DNA of 64,000 nucleotides from positions 1-64,000 of the forward strand of contig JAFSJW010000080.1 in NCBI GenBank assembly GCA_017449265.1, given 5' to 3'. The notes beneath the pieces were generated by a model. It ran no database searches and had not been told where the DNA came from. It saw nothing but the letters and a program-made list of their open reading frames with translations. Below are positions 34,053-44,500 of the stretch, in pieces. The DNA comes from Treponema sp. (GTDB lineage Bacteria; Spirochaetota; Spirochaetia; Treponematales; Treponemataceae). How positions within the stretch are numbered: the first letter of the stretch is position 1; every line of letters begins with the position of its first letter. Position numbers and translations under genes: made by a program.

Positions 34053-35627
34053 ATGGAAAATTTACAGAATTTGCCCCTCGGCGTGCAGGATTTTTCGATT
34101 CTTAGGTGCGATAATTATCTTTATGTGGATAAAACCGCGCTGATTTATAAGCTGACCCACACAAACAGGGCCGTTTTTTTAAGCCGCCCCCGCCGGTTCG
34201 GAAAGAGCCTTCTTCTTTCCACGATGCGCTATTATTTTCTCGGGCAAAAGGATTTGTTCAAGGGCCTTGCCATTGAGAGTCTGGAAAAAGACTGGACTGA
34301 ATATCCCGTGCTGTATTTTGACTTCAACGGTCAGAACTACACTATGGAAAACGGCTTGACCGACATAATAGAAAATCATCTGACGCAATGGGAAGAAAGA
34401 TATGACTGCAAGAAAATTGCAGAGACTTTAGCCGTGCGCTTTGAGAATGTTATCAGGGCGGTTAGGGAAAAAACTGGAAAACGAGTTGTTGTCCTTGTGG
34501 ATGAATACGACAAGCCGCTTTTGGAGACGATGACGGTTTTTCCCAAAATTGAGGAAGCAAATAGGGCAATTTTCAAGGGCGTGTTCGGTGTCCTCAAAAA
34601 AATGGACGAATACTTGCGCTTTTATATGTTCACTGGCGTCACAAAATTCAGTAAGGTCAGCATTTTCAGCGACTTGAATCAGCTGACGGATATTTCGCTA
34701 AATCCCAAGTACAACAACATCTGTGGCGTCTCTCAAACGGAGCTTGAAAATAATTTTGTGACGTATATAAAACGGCTTGCCGGTGCAACAGGATTTTCTT
34801 ATTCGGAATGCCTTTCGGAATTGAAGCGAATGTACGACGGCTATCATTTTTCAAGCGAGGGCGAGGGAATGTACAATCCGTACAGCCTGCTTCATTGTTT
34901 TGATGAAAGCTCATTCGGAAGCTACTGGTTTGAAAGCGGAACGCCCACATTCTTAATCAACAAGCTGAACGCCTCCCATTACGATGTCCGCAATTTCACC
35001 GACGAGGTAAAAGCCCGTGAGAGCGAGCTAAAGGATTACCGCCCGGAAAACGCCGACCCCACGCCGCTTTTCTACCAGTCGGGCTACCTTACGATAAAAA
35101 GCTGGAACCAAAGGCAACGCTCTTACAAGCTGGGATTTCCGAACGCCGAAGTAAAATACGGATTTTTGGACAGCCTTGCTCCAAGCTACCTCCATGTCGA
35201 GGACAAGCCCGCGCCATTCAATATCGACATACTGGACGACGCGGTTGAAGAGGGGGACACCGACGGAATGTGCAGGTGGTTTACCGCCCTGTTTGCGCTA
35301 TTGCCCTATCCTGCGGGCGCAGAGGTCGAGACCGTGACGGAGCAAAACTTCCAGAACGTGATTTTTATGTCGCTTACTATGATGGGAAAGTACGCCCGCA
35401 CCGAAGTCCACTCGGCAAAAGGAAGGGCGGACTGCATCCTTGAGACGGCGGATTATGTCTACATTTTCGAGTTCAAGCGCGATGTTCCGGCAGACGATGC
35501 GTTGCATCAGATTGATGAGCAGGGGTACGCGAAGCCCTATTCCAGCGACAGGCGCAAAATCTTCAAAATCGGCGTGAACTTTTCCACAAAAGAGCGCAAC
35601 ATCGCCGAATGGAAAGTTGAGGGCTGA
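34053..35627 (+). CDS. AAA-ATPase-like/PD-(D/E)XK nuclease family protein, copy 1
   Basis: 524 residues. The N-terminal AAA-ATPase-like domain has LPLGVQDF...YVDKTALIY, a P-loop FLSRPRRFGKSLLLS and Walker B VVVLVDEYDKPLL. The C-terminal PD-(D/E)XK domain has GRADCILETADYVYIFEFK (D...ExK) followed by HQIDEQGYAKPY. Such proteins are widespread in gut bacteria in many copies; a role in DNA recombination or defence is suspected but unproven. The TATACT box (34040-34045) ends seven nt before the ATG, so the mRNA is leaderless; the frame open further upstream is not used. Its end and promoter are repeated in copy 2. Confidence 0.85.
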   Translation: MENLQNLPLGVQDFSILRCDNYLYVDKTALIYKLTHTNRAVFLSRPRRFGKSLLLSTMRYYFLGQKDLFKGLAIESLEKDWTEYPVLYFDFNGQNYTMENGLTDIIENHLTQWEERYDCKKIAETLAVRFENVIRAVREKTGKRVVVLVDEYDKPLLETMTVFPKIEEANRAIFKGVFGVLKKMDEYLRFYMFTGVTKFSKVSIFSDLNQLTDISLNPKYNNICGVSQTELENNFVTYIKRLAGATGFSYSECLSELKRMYDGYHFSSEGEGMYNPYSLLHCFDESSFGSYWFESGTPTFLINKLNASHYDVRNFTDEVKARESELKDYRPENADPTPLFYQSGYLTIKSWNQRQRSYKLGFPNAEVKYGFLDSLAPSYLHVEDKPAPFNIDILDDAVEEGDTDGMCRWFTALFALLPYPAGAEVETVTEQNFQNVIFMSLTMMGKYARTEVHSAKGRADCILETADYVYIFEFKRDVPADDALHQIDEQGYAKPYSSDRRKIFKIGVNFSTKERNIAEWKVEG

Positions 35628-35651
35628 GGGAAGCGGAGACGCGCTTTCCAA

Positions 35652-35788
35652 GGGGCTGCTCAAAAAGTATGGCAAGTGGTGGTTGAGCGGAGTCATGCGA
35701 AGCTGCGGAACGCTAACCACCACATTTAGTGTTAATGGTCATTTCGACATGCTCAATGACCATATGCACAGAACTTATCGGACTGTCC
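35652..35788. repeat. Short palindromic element, composite copy
   Basis: The left end GGGGCTGCTCAAAAAGTATG and the right end GAACTTATCGGACTGTCC resemble the two ends of the complete element at 58940-59015; the middle is replaced by the start of the 138-bp repeat. It overlaps the junction of the two gene copies. Confidence 0.4.
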
Positions 35789-35833
35789 GCCTTTTCGTTC
35801 ATCTTTGCAAGATTTTATGGTATACTATCTGTT
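35695..35833 (+). repeat. Downstream copy of the 138-bp direct repeat
   Basis: Matches 33916-34052 and includes GGTCATT-N11-AATGACC and the TATACT box at 35821-35826. Confidence 0.8.
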
Positions 35834-37408
35834 ATGGAAAATTTACAGAATTTGCCTCTCGGCGTGCAGGATTTTAAGAAGCTCCGCGAAGAAAGTCTGC
35901 TTTATGTCGATAAAACAGCCCTTGTTTACAAGTTGGCGCATACAAATTCCGCCGTCTTTTTAAGCCGCCCCCGCCGGTTCGGAAAGAGCCTTCTGCTTTC
36001 CACGCTTCGCTATTATTTTCTCGGGCAAAAAGATTTGTTCAAGGGGCTTTTCATCGAGAGTCTGGAAAAAGACTGGACTGAATATCCCGTGCTGTATTTT
36101 TCCCTTGCGAGCGGAGAGTTTACCGAAAAAAATGGGCTTTCTGAAAAGCTAAGGCTTACGCTCAAAGATTTTGAAGAAAAATACGGGCTTCCCCACGATG
36201 AGCCTACGCTTGCGCTTCGCTTCGCAAAGGCTTTGGAAAATGCGGTAAAAAAAACAGGCCGAAAAGTCGTTGTCCTGATTGACGAATACGACAATCCACT
36301 CTTAAAAAACATGACTGTGAATCCCGAGCAGGAGGAAGCGAACCGTTCTTTGTACAAGGCTTTTTTTGCCACGCTCAAGGACTGCGACGAATACTTGCGC
36401 TTTTATATGTTCACCGGCGTCACAAAATTCAGTAAGGTCAGCATTTTCAGCGACTTGAATCAGCTGACGGATATTTCTTTGGACAATGAATATTCTGCGA
36501 TTTGCGGAATCAGCCAGGGCGAACTGGAGAGTAATTTTTCCCCCTACATAGAGCGGCTTTCAGAAAGATTCGGATATTCTCGTGAAGAATGTCTTTCGGA
36601 ATTGAAGCGAATGTATGACGGCTACCATTTTTCAAGCGATGGCGAGGGAATGTACAATCCTTTCAGCCTGCTTCACTGTTTTTTCAAAAAGGATTTCGGA
36701 AGCTACTGGTTTGAAAGCGGAACGCCCACGTTCCTAATCAACAAGCTGAACGCCTCCCATTACGATGTCCGAAATTTCACCGATGAGGTGAAAGCCCGTG
36801 AGAGCGAGCTAAAGGATTACCGCCCGGAAAACGCCGACCCCACGCCGCTTTTCTACCAGTCGGGCTACCTTACGATAAAAAGCTGGAACCAAAGGCAACG
36901 CTCTTACAAGCTGGGGTTCCCGAACGCCGAAGTAAAATACGGATTTTTGGACAGCCTTGCGCCAAGCTACCTCCATGTCGAGGACAAGCCCGCGCCATTC
37001 AACATCGACATACTGGACGACGCGGTTGAAGAGGGGGACACCGACGGAATGTGCAGGTGGTTCACCGCCCTGTTTGCGCTATTGCCATATCCGGCGGGCG
37101 CGGATGCCGAATCCGTGACGGAGCAGAATTTCCAGAACGTGATTTTCATGTCGCTTACTATGATGGGAAAGTACGCCCGCACCGAAGTCCACTCGGCAAA
37201 AGGAAGGGCGGACTGCATCCTTGAGACGGCGGATTATGTCTACATCTTCGAGTTCAAGCGCGATGTTCCGGCAGGCGAGGCCTTGCGGCAGATTGATGAG
37301 CAGGGGTGCGCGAAGCCCTATTCCAGCGACAGTCGCAAAATCTTCAAAATCGGCGTGAACTTTTCCACAAAAGACCGCAATATCGCCGAATGGAAAGTTG
37401 AGAGCTGA
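35834..37408 (+). CDS. AAA-ATPase-like/PD-(D/E)XK nuclease family protein, copy 2
   Basis: 524 residues, the tandem paralogue of copy 1 with the same P-loop and nuclease motifs. The two are a mosaic: residues about 30-90 and 290-524 are nearly identical, while residues about 90-190 have diverged strongly (YFSLASGEFTEKNGL against YFDFNGQNYTMENGL) although Walker B is kept (VVVLIDEYDNPLL). Such a pattern fits duplication followed by gene conversion at the ends with divergence in the middle. The TATACT box at 35821 is seven nt from the ATG (leaderless). Confidence 0.85.
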   Translation: MENLQNLPLGVQDFKKLREESLLYVDKTALVYKLAHTNSAVFLSRPRRFGKSLLLSTLRYYFLGQKDLFKGLFIESLEKDWTEYPVLYFSLASGEFTEKNGLSEKLRLTLKDFEEKYGLPHDEPTLALRFAKALENAVKKTGRKVVVLIDEYDNPLLKNMTVNPEQEEANRSLYKAFFATLKDCDEYLRFYMFTGVTKFSKVSIFSDLNQLTDISLDNEYSAICGISQGELESNFSPYIERLSERFGYSREECLSELKRMYDGYHFSSDGEGMYNPFSLLHCFFKKDFGSYWFESGTPTFLINKLNASHYDVRNFTDEVKARESELKDYRPENADPTPLFYQSGYLTIKSWNQRQRSYKLGFPNAEVKYGFLDSLAPSYLHVEDKPAPFNIDILDDAVEEGDTDGMCRWFTALFALLPYPAGADAESVTEQNFQNVIFMSLTMMGKYARTEVHSAKGRADCILETADYVYIFEFKRDVPAGEALRQIDEQGCAKPYSSDSRKIFKIGVNFSTKDRNIAEWKVES

Positions 37409-37518
37409 GGGAAGCGGAGGCGCGCTTTCCAAGGGGCAGAAGAAAGTTTTCAAAAAAGAAACTTATCACTCTTTTACTTGTTTCCTTTTTCAAAAAGATT
37501 ATCAGAGGAGACAAAACG

Positions 37519-38202
37519 ATGAAAAAGATTCTTTCAATTTTTATTGCGATTTTTTGTGCAGTGGCGGCGTTCGGGCAGAATATCCAGAGAACTGTTTCTG
37601 TGTCAGGAAGCGGTTCTGTGAAAGTGCCGGCGGATGCGGCAAAACTGACATTCTCTGTGCTTACAAAAGCCTCTACCGCTCTAAGCTCAGTCCAAGACAA
37701 CGCCGCCAAGATGAACAAAGTGTACGACGCGCTCAAAAAAATCGGAATCGCGGAAACGGAAATCTCAACCACGAACTACAGCCTTTATCAGGAAACTTTC
37801 TACAAGGACGGAAAGAACGAGCCGGGGCAGTATGTAACATCGAACAATATCATCGTGGTGCTTGACGATGTGGAAAAATCGGGGCTTGTTATTGACACAG
37901 CGATTTCTGCCGGCGTAAACCAGATGAACGGAATCTCGTTTTTTGTGAAAGATTCGGGTGCGGCTCTTGAGCAGGCGCGCGTCCTTGCGTTTCAGCAGGC
38001 AAAGGAGAAAGCCGCCGTGTATGCGCGCGAGGCAGGATGCAAGCTCGGAAAAGTTCTTACGATTACGGAGAATTCCGGCTCGTACCCGGTTGTTCGCGAG
38101 TATGCGATGGACGCAAAAATGGCAGCGGCAAACTCAACGACTATTTCTGCAGGAAATGATTCTTTGGCGGTTTCTGTTTTCGTCGTGTTTGAGCTGAAAT
38201 AG
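37519..38202 (+). CDS. SIMPL (DUF541) domain secreted protein
   Basis: 227 residues with a cleavable signal peptide (AVAAFGQ). The mature protein is one SIMPL domain: RTVSVSGSGSVKVPADAAKL at the start, the helix with VYDALKKIGI, STTNYSL, YVTSNNIIVVLDD, and the C-terminal VSVFVVFELK. SIMPL proteins are periplasmic or outer-membrane homo-oligomers of poorly known function, some linked to oxidative stress. A GAGGAG ribosome site precedes the ATG. It stands alone between the duplicated genes and the lipase. Confidence 0.85.
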   Translation: MKKILSIFIAIFCAVAAFGQNIQRTVSVSGSGSVKVPADAAKLTFSVLTKASTALSSVQDNAAKMNKVYDALKKIGIAETEISTTNYSLYQETFYKDGKNEPGQYVTSNNIIVVLDDVEKSGLVIDTAISAGVNQMNGISFFVKDSGAALEQARVLAFQQAKEKAAVYAREAGCKLGKVLTITENSGSYPVVREYAMDAKMAAANSTTISAGNDSLAVSVFVVFELK

Positions 38203-38249
38203 ATTTTGTGGCTGAGACTATCGAAAATTCATTTTCTTGCGGGCTGAAT

Positions 38250-38286
38250 AGACGCGTTCGGAAACATCAGTTTTCCGAACAGGTCT
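38250..38286. terminator. Stem-loop of the dispersed AGAC-GTTCGGAAA family
   Basis: AGAC, two bases, GTTCGGAAA, loop CATCAGT, TTTCCGAAC, two bases, GTCT. It is followed by TAATTTCTC. The same 37-bp sequence with three differences is at 49445. It probably ends the SIMPL transcript. Confidence 0.6.
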
Positions 38287-38350
38287 AATTTCTCGATGAC
38301 TAAATTTGTGAAAAAATGATATACTTTTGAAAAATCTGCGATGAGATGTT

Positions 38351-40402
38351 ATGAAAAAAATTACTGCGCTATTCACTATTTTTTCCATTCTGCTCTTTAC
38401 GGCTTTTTCTGAGACTCTCACTTTTCCAATCTTAGGATTCCGTACTATTCCTACGGAGCCTATTCCTACGGTCTGCGACTTTGAGGAGAGCTGGTTCGGG
38501 GAAAATTCAGCCCGAGTATATCACCACGGTATCTGTCGGATTGCATGTCTTTTTTCTGAGACATCTTATATTGACATAGTTGCGAATCCAGACAAGAACC
38601 AGATTTATGCGGTTTACAAAACGCTTGGCTTTGCGGACGATAACATAGAGTTCCATTATGATGATGTTGACTATACTAATAAATGGGGTTTTAATCAGTG
38701 CGCGGTGAGCTACGGGCTGAAAAGCATAAAAAGCTCTCTTGGTCAGAAAAATCTTGTCGTTATGAACATACGGGGAACTCCGCTCAGTCACTACGAATGG
38801 CTGTCCAACCTTGACTTGAGCGATGAAACTCACGAAATGCGCGAAATGCACGAGGGCTACGACATCTCTGCTAATCAGATGAAAGAGTCGCTTGATGATT
38901 TTATGGAAAGGCGCGCTCTTGATAAATCGGACACATTCTTTATCATAACAGGTCACAGCCGTGGCGCAAGCGTGGCGAATATGTTGGGCGCAAAGCTTGC
39001 TGATGATGATGCGTACAACAAGGACATGATTTATGATTACACTTTCGGCTGCTCTAACACAACGCTCAGCGATGACTACAATAACGAAAAATATAGTTTT
39101 ATCTGGAACATTTCAAACGGAGAGGACTTAGTTCCGACGACACCGCCTAATCAGGGAGTCTGGAAGTACAAGAAATTCGGGAACGAGAAGACTCTAATCT
39201 CGCGCTGGGGGGCTAAAGACCCTGTTAAGTACGAGACTGAGATGCTTCCTTTGATGAGCGAGTACTATGAGAAATACTTGTGCCGCCCATACGAGCCGTT
39301 CCGTGCGGGGCGTTTTTTTCCGACGCAGCTTGGCTGGGGATTCGATGTCCTTTACCCCGGAATGAAGTCGTATTATAGAAGATTTCTGGGGTTCAGGCGG
39401 ACGGGAGAGTTCGTGTTCAAAAAACTTATTTTTCCAGTCGGAAAGAAAAAGCAGCGTGAGAACGCTGAGACTTTGAAAAAGAAAAAGCGGAATTTCGTCG
39501 ATGTAGTCAACGACTGGACAGGGAATCTCATCTACACTTATGCGAACAGGTGCGTTGATATGCACGCATGCGAGAGCTATATGTCATGGCTTATGCTTTT
39601 TGACGAGGATGAGGTTTATACTGACCTTGAGAACATACAGATAACGATGAACGGCGACTTTGAGGGAGCAATCCTGAACGAGAAAGGCGATGTGCTGATT
39701 GAGTTCAAGAACGGATATACGGTCTACAAAAAAGACAGGACAAAGAAAATTCCTGCCGTTGCTCTTACGCTTCCTGGAAAGACTGTCATCGGACTTCCAA
39801 AAAACGAGGAATTTAAATTTCTGATGTACAAGAACTCAATAATTCCATGCCCAGTATCGATGATATTCGAGAACCACGATGTTTCAGGAAACTGCTTGTA
39901 CGCTTCGGAAAAAAAAACACTTTCGCTGGGGAAGGGTAAGGCTGTTTCGTTCAGCACGAAAGATTTTGACTTCTCGGAGGGAAAATTTGAGGAACAGCCA
40001 ATAAAAGTGAAAGATTTCAAGGCTGCAACAGGAATAAATCCGTCTTTGCGATTTAACTGGAATCTTCAGTTCAGCATGAGCGGACGGGCAATTCCTGAGG
40101 TCGGAATAAATATTGGGGCTGATTTTCTTTACGCAAGCCTTTTGTTCGAGTTTGATAAGGATATGTATTCTCTGAATCCGGGGCTTGGTCACAGGGAAAC
40201 GCTTTTTGCGCGTACAATCCTTGACTTCAATGTGTTCTCAAAGTTCTGCCTGAGCGGAAGTTTTAAGATTATCCCGTCGTTCCGCGCGTCAATTGCGTTC
40301 CGACCTGCGAACAGATTCCAGCTTTTTGCGGCCGGGACTTTTGACCTTGACACGGACGACATGACGGTAGAGCCTGGTTTCAGGCTCGGAGTAAGGTTCT
40401 AA
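38351..40402 (+). CDS. Class 3-type lipase with outer-membrane-like C-terminus
   Basis: 683 residues with a signal peptide (ending near FSETL). A lipase_3 domain spans about residues 60-420: nucleophile elbow FIITGHSRGASVANML (Ser near 204), Asp in NISNGEDLVPTTPP and His in CVDMHACESYMSWL. The last 130 residues alternate polar and hydrophobic residues in strands and end in GFRLGVRF with a terminal Phe, like an outer-membrane beta-barrel. It could be a surface-exposed or self-inserted lipase. A TATACT box lies about 25 nt upstream of the ATG. Confidence 0.75.
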   Translation: MKKITALFTIFSILLFTAFSETLTFPILGFRTIPTEPIPTVCDFEESWFGENSARVYHHGICRIACLFSETSYIDIVANPDKNQIYAVYKTLGFADDNIEFHYDDVDYTNKWGFNQCAVSYGLKSIKSSLGQKNLVVMNIRGTPLSHYEWLSNLDLSDETHEMREMHEGYDISANQMKESLDDFMERRALDKSDTFFIITGHSRGASVANMLGAKLADDDAYNKDMIYDYTFGCSNTTLSDDYNNEKYSFIWNISNGEDLVPTTPPNQGVWKYKKFGNEKTLISRWGAKDPVKYETEMLPLMSEYYEKYLCRPYEPFRAGRFFPTQLGWGFDVLYPGMKSYYRRFLGFRRTGEFVFKKLIFPVGKKKQRENAETLKKKKRNFVDVVNDWTGNLIYTYANRCVDMHACESYMSWLMLFDEDEVYTDLENIQITMNGDFEGAILNEKGDVLIEFKNGYTVYKKDRTKKIPAVALTLPGKTVIGLPKNEEFKFLMYKNSIIPCPVSMIFENHDVSGNCLYASEKKTLSLGKGKAVSFSTKDFDFSEGKFEEQPIKVKDFKAATGINPSLRFNWNLQFSMSGRAIPEVGINIGADFLYASLLFEFDKDMYSLNPGLGHRETLFARTILDFNVFSKFCLSGSFKIIPSFRASIAFRPANRFQLFAAGTFDLDTDDMTVEPGFRLGVRF

Positions 40403-40410
40403 GGCGCACG

Positions 40411-41580
40411 ATGAACAAGAACAATATCCTTATTTTGTGCAAAGTCGTTGACAACTACGGGGACATAGGCACGGCCTTTAGGCTTGCAAAAGCTTTGAGC
40501 CGGCTTCGCGAGAATCTTGACATATCGATTGTTGTGAGCGACCTTGATTCGTTCAGCGCGCTTTTTCCCAAAATCAATCCTGAAAAAAAAATCCAGCAGG
40601 TTGAATACGGCCGTTCGCGATGGAATGTAATCGACTGGAACTTTCCTGAGTGCGAGTCTTTTGCCCGTGGCTTGGATTTTGGCATAATTCTTGAGTGTTT
40701 CCAGTGCGGAAGACCTGAGTGGCTGGAGAATATTCTTTTTTCAGATGATTTTAAGAAAATCGTTCAAATTGTGAATATTGATTATCTGACAGCCGAAGAA
40801 TACGCTGATGATTTTCATTTATTGAAATCTGGGACAAGAAAATCTCTGATAAGAAAAATAAATTTTATGCCCGGTTTTACGAAAAATACTGGCGGGCTTA
40901 TCCTTGAGAGCAAAAAAGAGCTTGTTCAGAAAAATGCTTTTACAATCAATTTTGATGAAAATTTTTTTTCGCAAAAGAGAACATACGACATATTGATTTT
41001 TTCATACGAGCGTGATTTTTCATCTATCGTTCAGGCAATAAATCGTTTTGAAAAATCAAAAAAAGAAAAAAATAGTGAATTTTCAGTTCGCGTGCTTGTC
41101 GCAGCCGGAAAAAGCGAGAAACCTTTTCTTGACGCATGGGAAAAATCTGGAAAACCGTTCAGGGCGGAGGTGCTTGATTTTTTGCCTCAGGAAAAATGGG
41201 ACGAGATAATCTGCTCGTGCGGATTCGTTTTTGTGCGCGGCGAGGACTCGCTTTCACGCGCCTGTCTTTCCGGCGTTCCGTTCATCTGGCACGCATATGT
41301 GCAGGACGATGATTATCAGCTTGTGAAAGTAAGCGCGCTTCTGGGACGCATGAAGCCGTTTTTTTCTGAGGATGATTTTGCGGTATTGGAAAAAGTCTGG
41401 CTTGATTACAATAAATCTTTGCCCGAAAAAAAAGATTCCGTTCTGGAGTCTGAAAAAATCGAGCTTCTTCTTGGAAGCGAATCTGTCCGAAAAGGCTTTG
41501 AGGCCTTCGCCCTGTCGCTATGGCAGAACGGAGACCTTGCCCAAAACCTTCTGGATTACATCGACTCGCTGGAAGCCTGA
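40411..41580 (+). CDS. earP: EF-P arginine rhamnosyltransferase EarP
   Basis: 389 residues matching EarP along its length: LCKVVDNYGDIGTAFRLAKAL with the Asp of YGDIG used in catalysis, VVSDLDSF, VNIDYLTAEEYADDFHLL, INFMPGFTKNTGGLILE, then a C-terminal GT-B half with FVFVRGEDSLSRACLSGVPFIWH. The enzyme attaches rhamnose from dTDP-rhamnose to an arginine of elongation factor P, relieving stalls at polyproline. It starts eight nt after the lipase gene. Its 3' end overlaps the convergent amylase gene by 25 bp. Confidence 0.88.
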   Translation: MNKNNILILCKVVDNYGDIGTAFRLAKALSRLRENLDISIVVSDLDSFSALFPKINPEKKIQQVEYGRSRWNVIDWNFPECESFARGLDFGIILECFQCGRPEWLENILFSDDFKKIVQIVNIDYLTAEEYADDFHLLKSGTRKSLIRKINFMPGFTKNTGGLILESKKELVQKNAFTINFDENFFSQKRTYDILIFSYERDFSSIVQAINRFEKSKKEKNSEFSVRVLVAAGKSEKPFLDAWEKSGKPFRAEVLDFLPQEKWDEIICSCGFVFVRGEDSLSRACLSGVPFIWHAYVQDDDYQLVKVSALLGRMKPFFSEDDFAVLEKVWLDYNKSLPEKKDSVLESEKIELLLGSESVRKGFEAFALSLWQNGDLAQNLLDYIDSLEA

Positions 41581-44500
41581 CGCTTTTTTTCTTTGTCTGC
41601 CTCAAATTCACGGACGAACGGCGCGCATTTGTATTCGGCCTTGTCCTTTGCATTTGAGAGCTTTTTGAACAGCTCAAGAATAGCGGACTGCTTTTCTTTT
41701 GAGCGCGAAGAAAGAATCATAATCAAATGCCAGAGCATAAGAGTTGAGTCCATCAGCTCTTTGTTGAACCATCGCACGCCGTCATAATCGTTTGCTCCGC
41801 ACAAAGCCCAGCCGTATTCTGCGGATGTGATTTTTTCCGCGATTATGAGCGCGTCAGCTTTCATCTCTTTTTGATTTTGCCCGCGCTTGAGCTTAGGCTG
41901 TTTTGCATTGGCGATAATAAAGAGCCTGTCAAAAAGATGGTACATTGAATCTTTGGAAACATTCGCATCTTTTATGAACTCAGAGATTTTGCGCTCAAGG
42001 CTCCATTTTTTTGCAAATCCTGTTTCAGCGAGCAGAGAAATCATCTCATAAACGACTGTCATAAGAACGCCCTCACGCCGTGAAGCGAATACTCCGGCTG
42101 TGAAAGTGCGCGCGGTTTTGGTGGAGATGATGAGCTGCTTTTCCACGAGAGATGAATTTTTTCTAAGTTCCGCACATGCCTTTTCTATTGAGGAAAGAGC
42201 CGACTTGAACTTTGAGAGCTGCTTGGATTTATCAATCTTTTTGAGAAGTGCGGCGCGCTTTCTTTGTGGAAGAGGCTCGCTCTCAGTTTGCGCGCACTCG
42301 AACGCTGCGTCAAGGAATCCTGAAAGGGCAGGTTCGACGGAGTCATACACGGATTTTGCGCTTGCCCTGCGGACTTTTGCTTTCCTGAGTTCTTTTGTCG
42401 TAAGCGTAAGAGAATGAACGGCGTCCTCAAACTCTTTCGTGAAAATAAGAGAGAATGCTTCGTAGAGCTTTTTGTAGTGGAGTTCCTGCCATGCAATTCT
42501 CAAATCCGGGGTTCCGCTTCCGTTCAGGAACGCGCATATTTCTCCAAGGCTTCCGTCCGTGTCTTTCTCCTGCCTTATGTCCAAAAATACCTGGCACTCA
42601 AAGCCGTTTAGCGCGATGAACATTCCTTGCTCGCATATATCCTTGGACTTCCTGATGTACCAGAGATTGCTTCTTTGTTCTCGGAAAATCATGTAGAAGT
42701 CGTCTTCGCCCCAAAGCCCCAAGCCTTCGGAAATTGAGCGCGAAACGAGCTTCTTGTCGTTTTCGCCAGAGCCTGTTTTTACTGCGTACTCGCACGATTG
42801 CTTTATCCAGCCTGAGGCGCGCTCATACTTATTATTATAGAAGACAACTGAATATTCGTTACCGCACTTGTTTGAGTACGCAAAAACATTCTCATTGACT
42901 GTGTTTCCGTTCCAGACATCGTAGAAAAGGAAATCCTCAACACCTGAGAACAAGTATCTTTTGTGAAGGAGAGGGAAAATTTCCCGGTTGTGACGCTCGA
43001 TAAGGTAGCCGTCTGGTGATTCGTCCCTGTACGCGCGCATATACTCCATTCCGTACTTTTCTTCAAATCCTTCAATCTGCCCGTGACCGAACATAGGAAG
43101 ACCCGGCATCGTGACCATGAGGGTACAAACGCCAAAGTACTTGTCGCCTTTTCCGAACTGCGCCACGGCTGTCTCTTCGTCGGGATTGTTCATAAAGTTC
43201 ACATACCGTTTGAGAATCTGCGGGTCAAAGTTAATCGTGTTCTTTACGGTCTGTCGGTACTTATAGTTCTCTTCTTTTTGAGCATGTTCATAAAAGCCGA
43301 GTTATAGACACGGTGCATTCCGAGAGTGCGCGTAAAGTAGCCTTCCATCATCCAGAACGCCTCTGCAAGAAGAAGAGTGTCGGGCACTTCTTGAGCCACG
43401 CGGTCAACGACTTCGCGCCAGAACTCGTTCGGAATTCGCGCCTCGAATTCATCGGCGGTAAGAGCGGACTCCCATCTTGTGGCAATATCGCCGCCTTTTC
43501 CAGGCTCCGGGTACCAAAGCCGCTTGATGTGCTTTTTGGCAAGAACCATAGCCGCATCGAAGCGGATTATAGGAAAGTTCCTTGCAACATGCAGGATTTT
43601 CTGCATTACTTCCTCGCGTGCCTGCGGATTTAAGAAATCAATCTGAGCGGTGTCGTTCCACGGCATTCCGGTTCCGTCGTTCCCGTGGTAGATGTACCGC
43701 GTATCTCCTGTGGCGGTATCTACGCGCTTGAAGCACACGGCGCAGTCGTTCCGTGAGTAGTAGTGATCTTCCAGATAAATTGCTACGCGCGAGTCATGGC
43801 TCAAATTTACGCCGTTGTAAGTGTACTGGAGGTAAGGATTGTCGCGCCTTTGAATGAACAAATCTGGTTTTTCCACGACCCACTTTGCGTCCATTCCCGT
43901 GTGGTTCGGAACCATATCGCTCGCAAGGCGGATTCCGCGCTGCCACAGCCGTGTGCGCAAGTTTCCGAGCGCGTCCCAGCCGCCCAAGTTCTGGGCAATC
44001 TCGTAGTCGTCCAGCGAGTATGCGCTTGCCGCAGCCTCCGGGTTTCCGCAAATCTGTTTTATGGTGCGGCTTGCCTGGCTTCGCTCCCACAATCCGATGA
44101 GCCATAATCCTGTAAAACCGCGGTCCCGGAGCAAATCAAGCTCTTCGTCCGGAATCTGGTCAAGGCGATTTATTGGCCTGTTGTATTTTTTTGACAGCTG
44201 GAAGAGCCAGACAAGGACTGTCTTAGCCATAAGAACGACGCGCGGCATCCATTCTTTGTCGTCCGAGAAACGCTCGTACTCGCGCATGAGGTAGTCGTAG
44301 TTCGGAGGCGACATATCCGCGCTTCCTCCGTTTGTTGGATGCCACTCAGGTTTCCACTCCTCGGAGAGAAGGTCCATTCCGCCGAAAAGTCGCTTGAGCC
44401 AGTAATCCTCACCCTCTCCGTCCCCAGGAATGAAAAGCTCCGCCCAGTGGACGCGAACATAATCAAGCTGCTGCTGCAAGTTGTCGGGCGCATATGCCAC

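Noticed and set aside
29486..37408. Complete DGR including reverse transcriptase
   Set aside because: No open frame in the window shows reverse-transcriptase motifs and no A-rich template copy of the variable region was found by eye.
43262..43285. Programmed -1 frameshifting in the amylase gene
   Set aside because: The site C AAA AAG is not a standard slippery heptamer and no stimulatory structure was seen; a mutation or sequence error is simpler.
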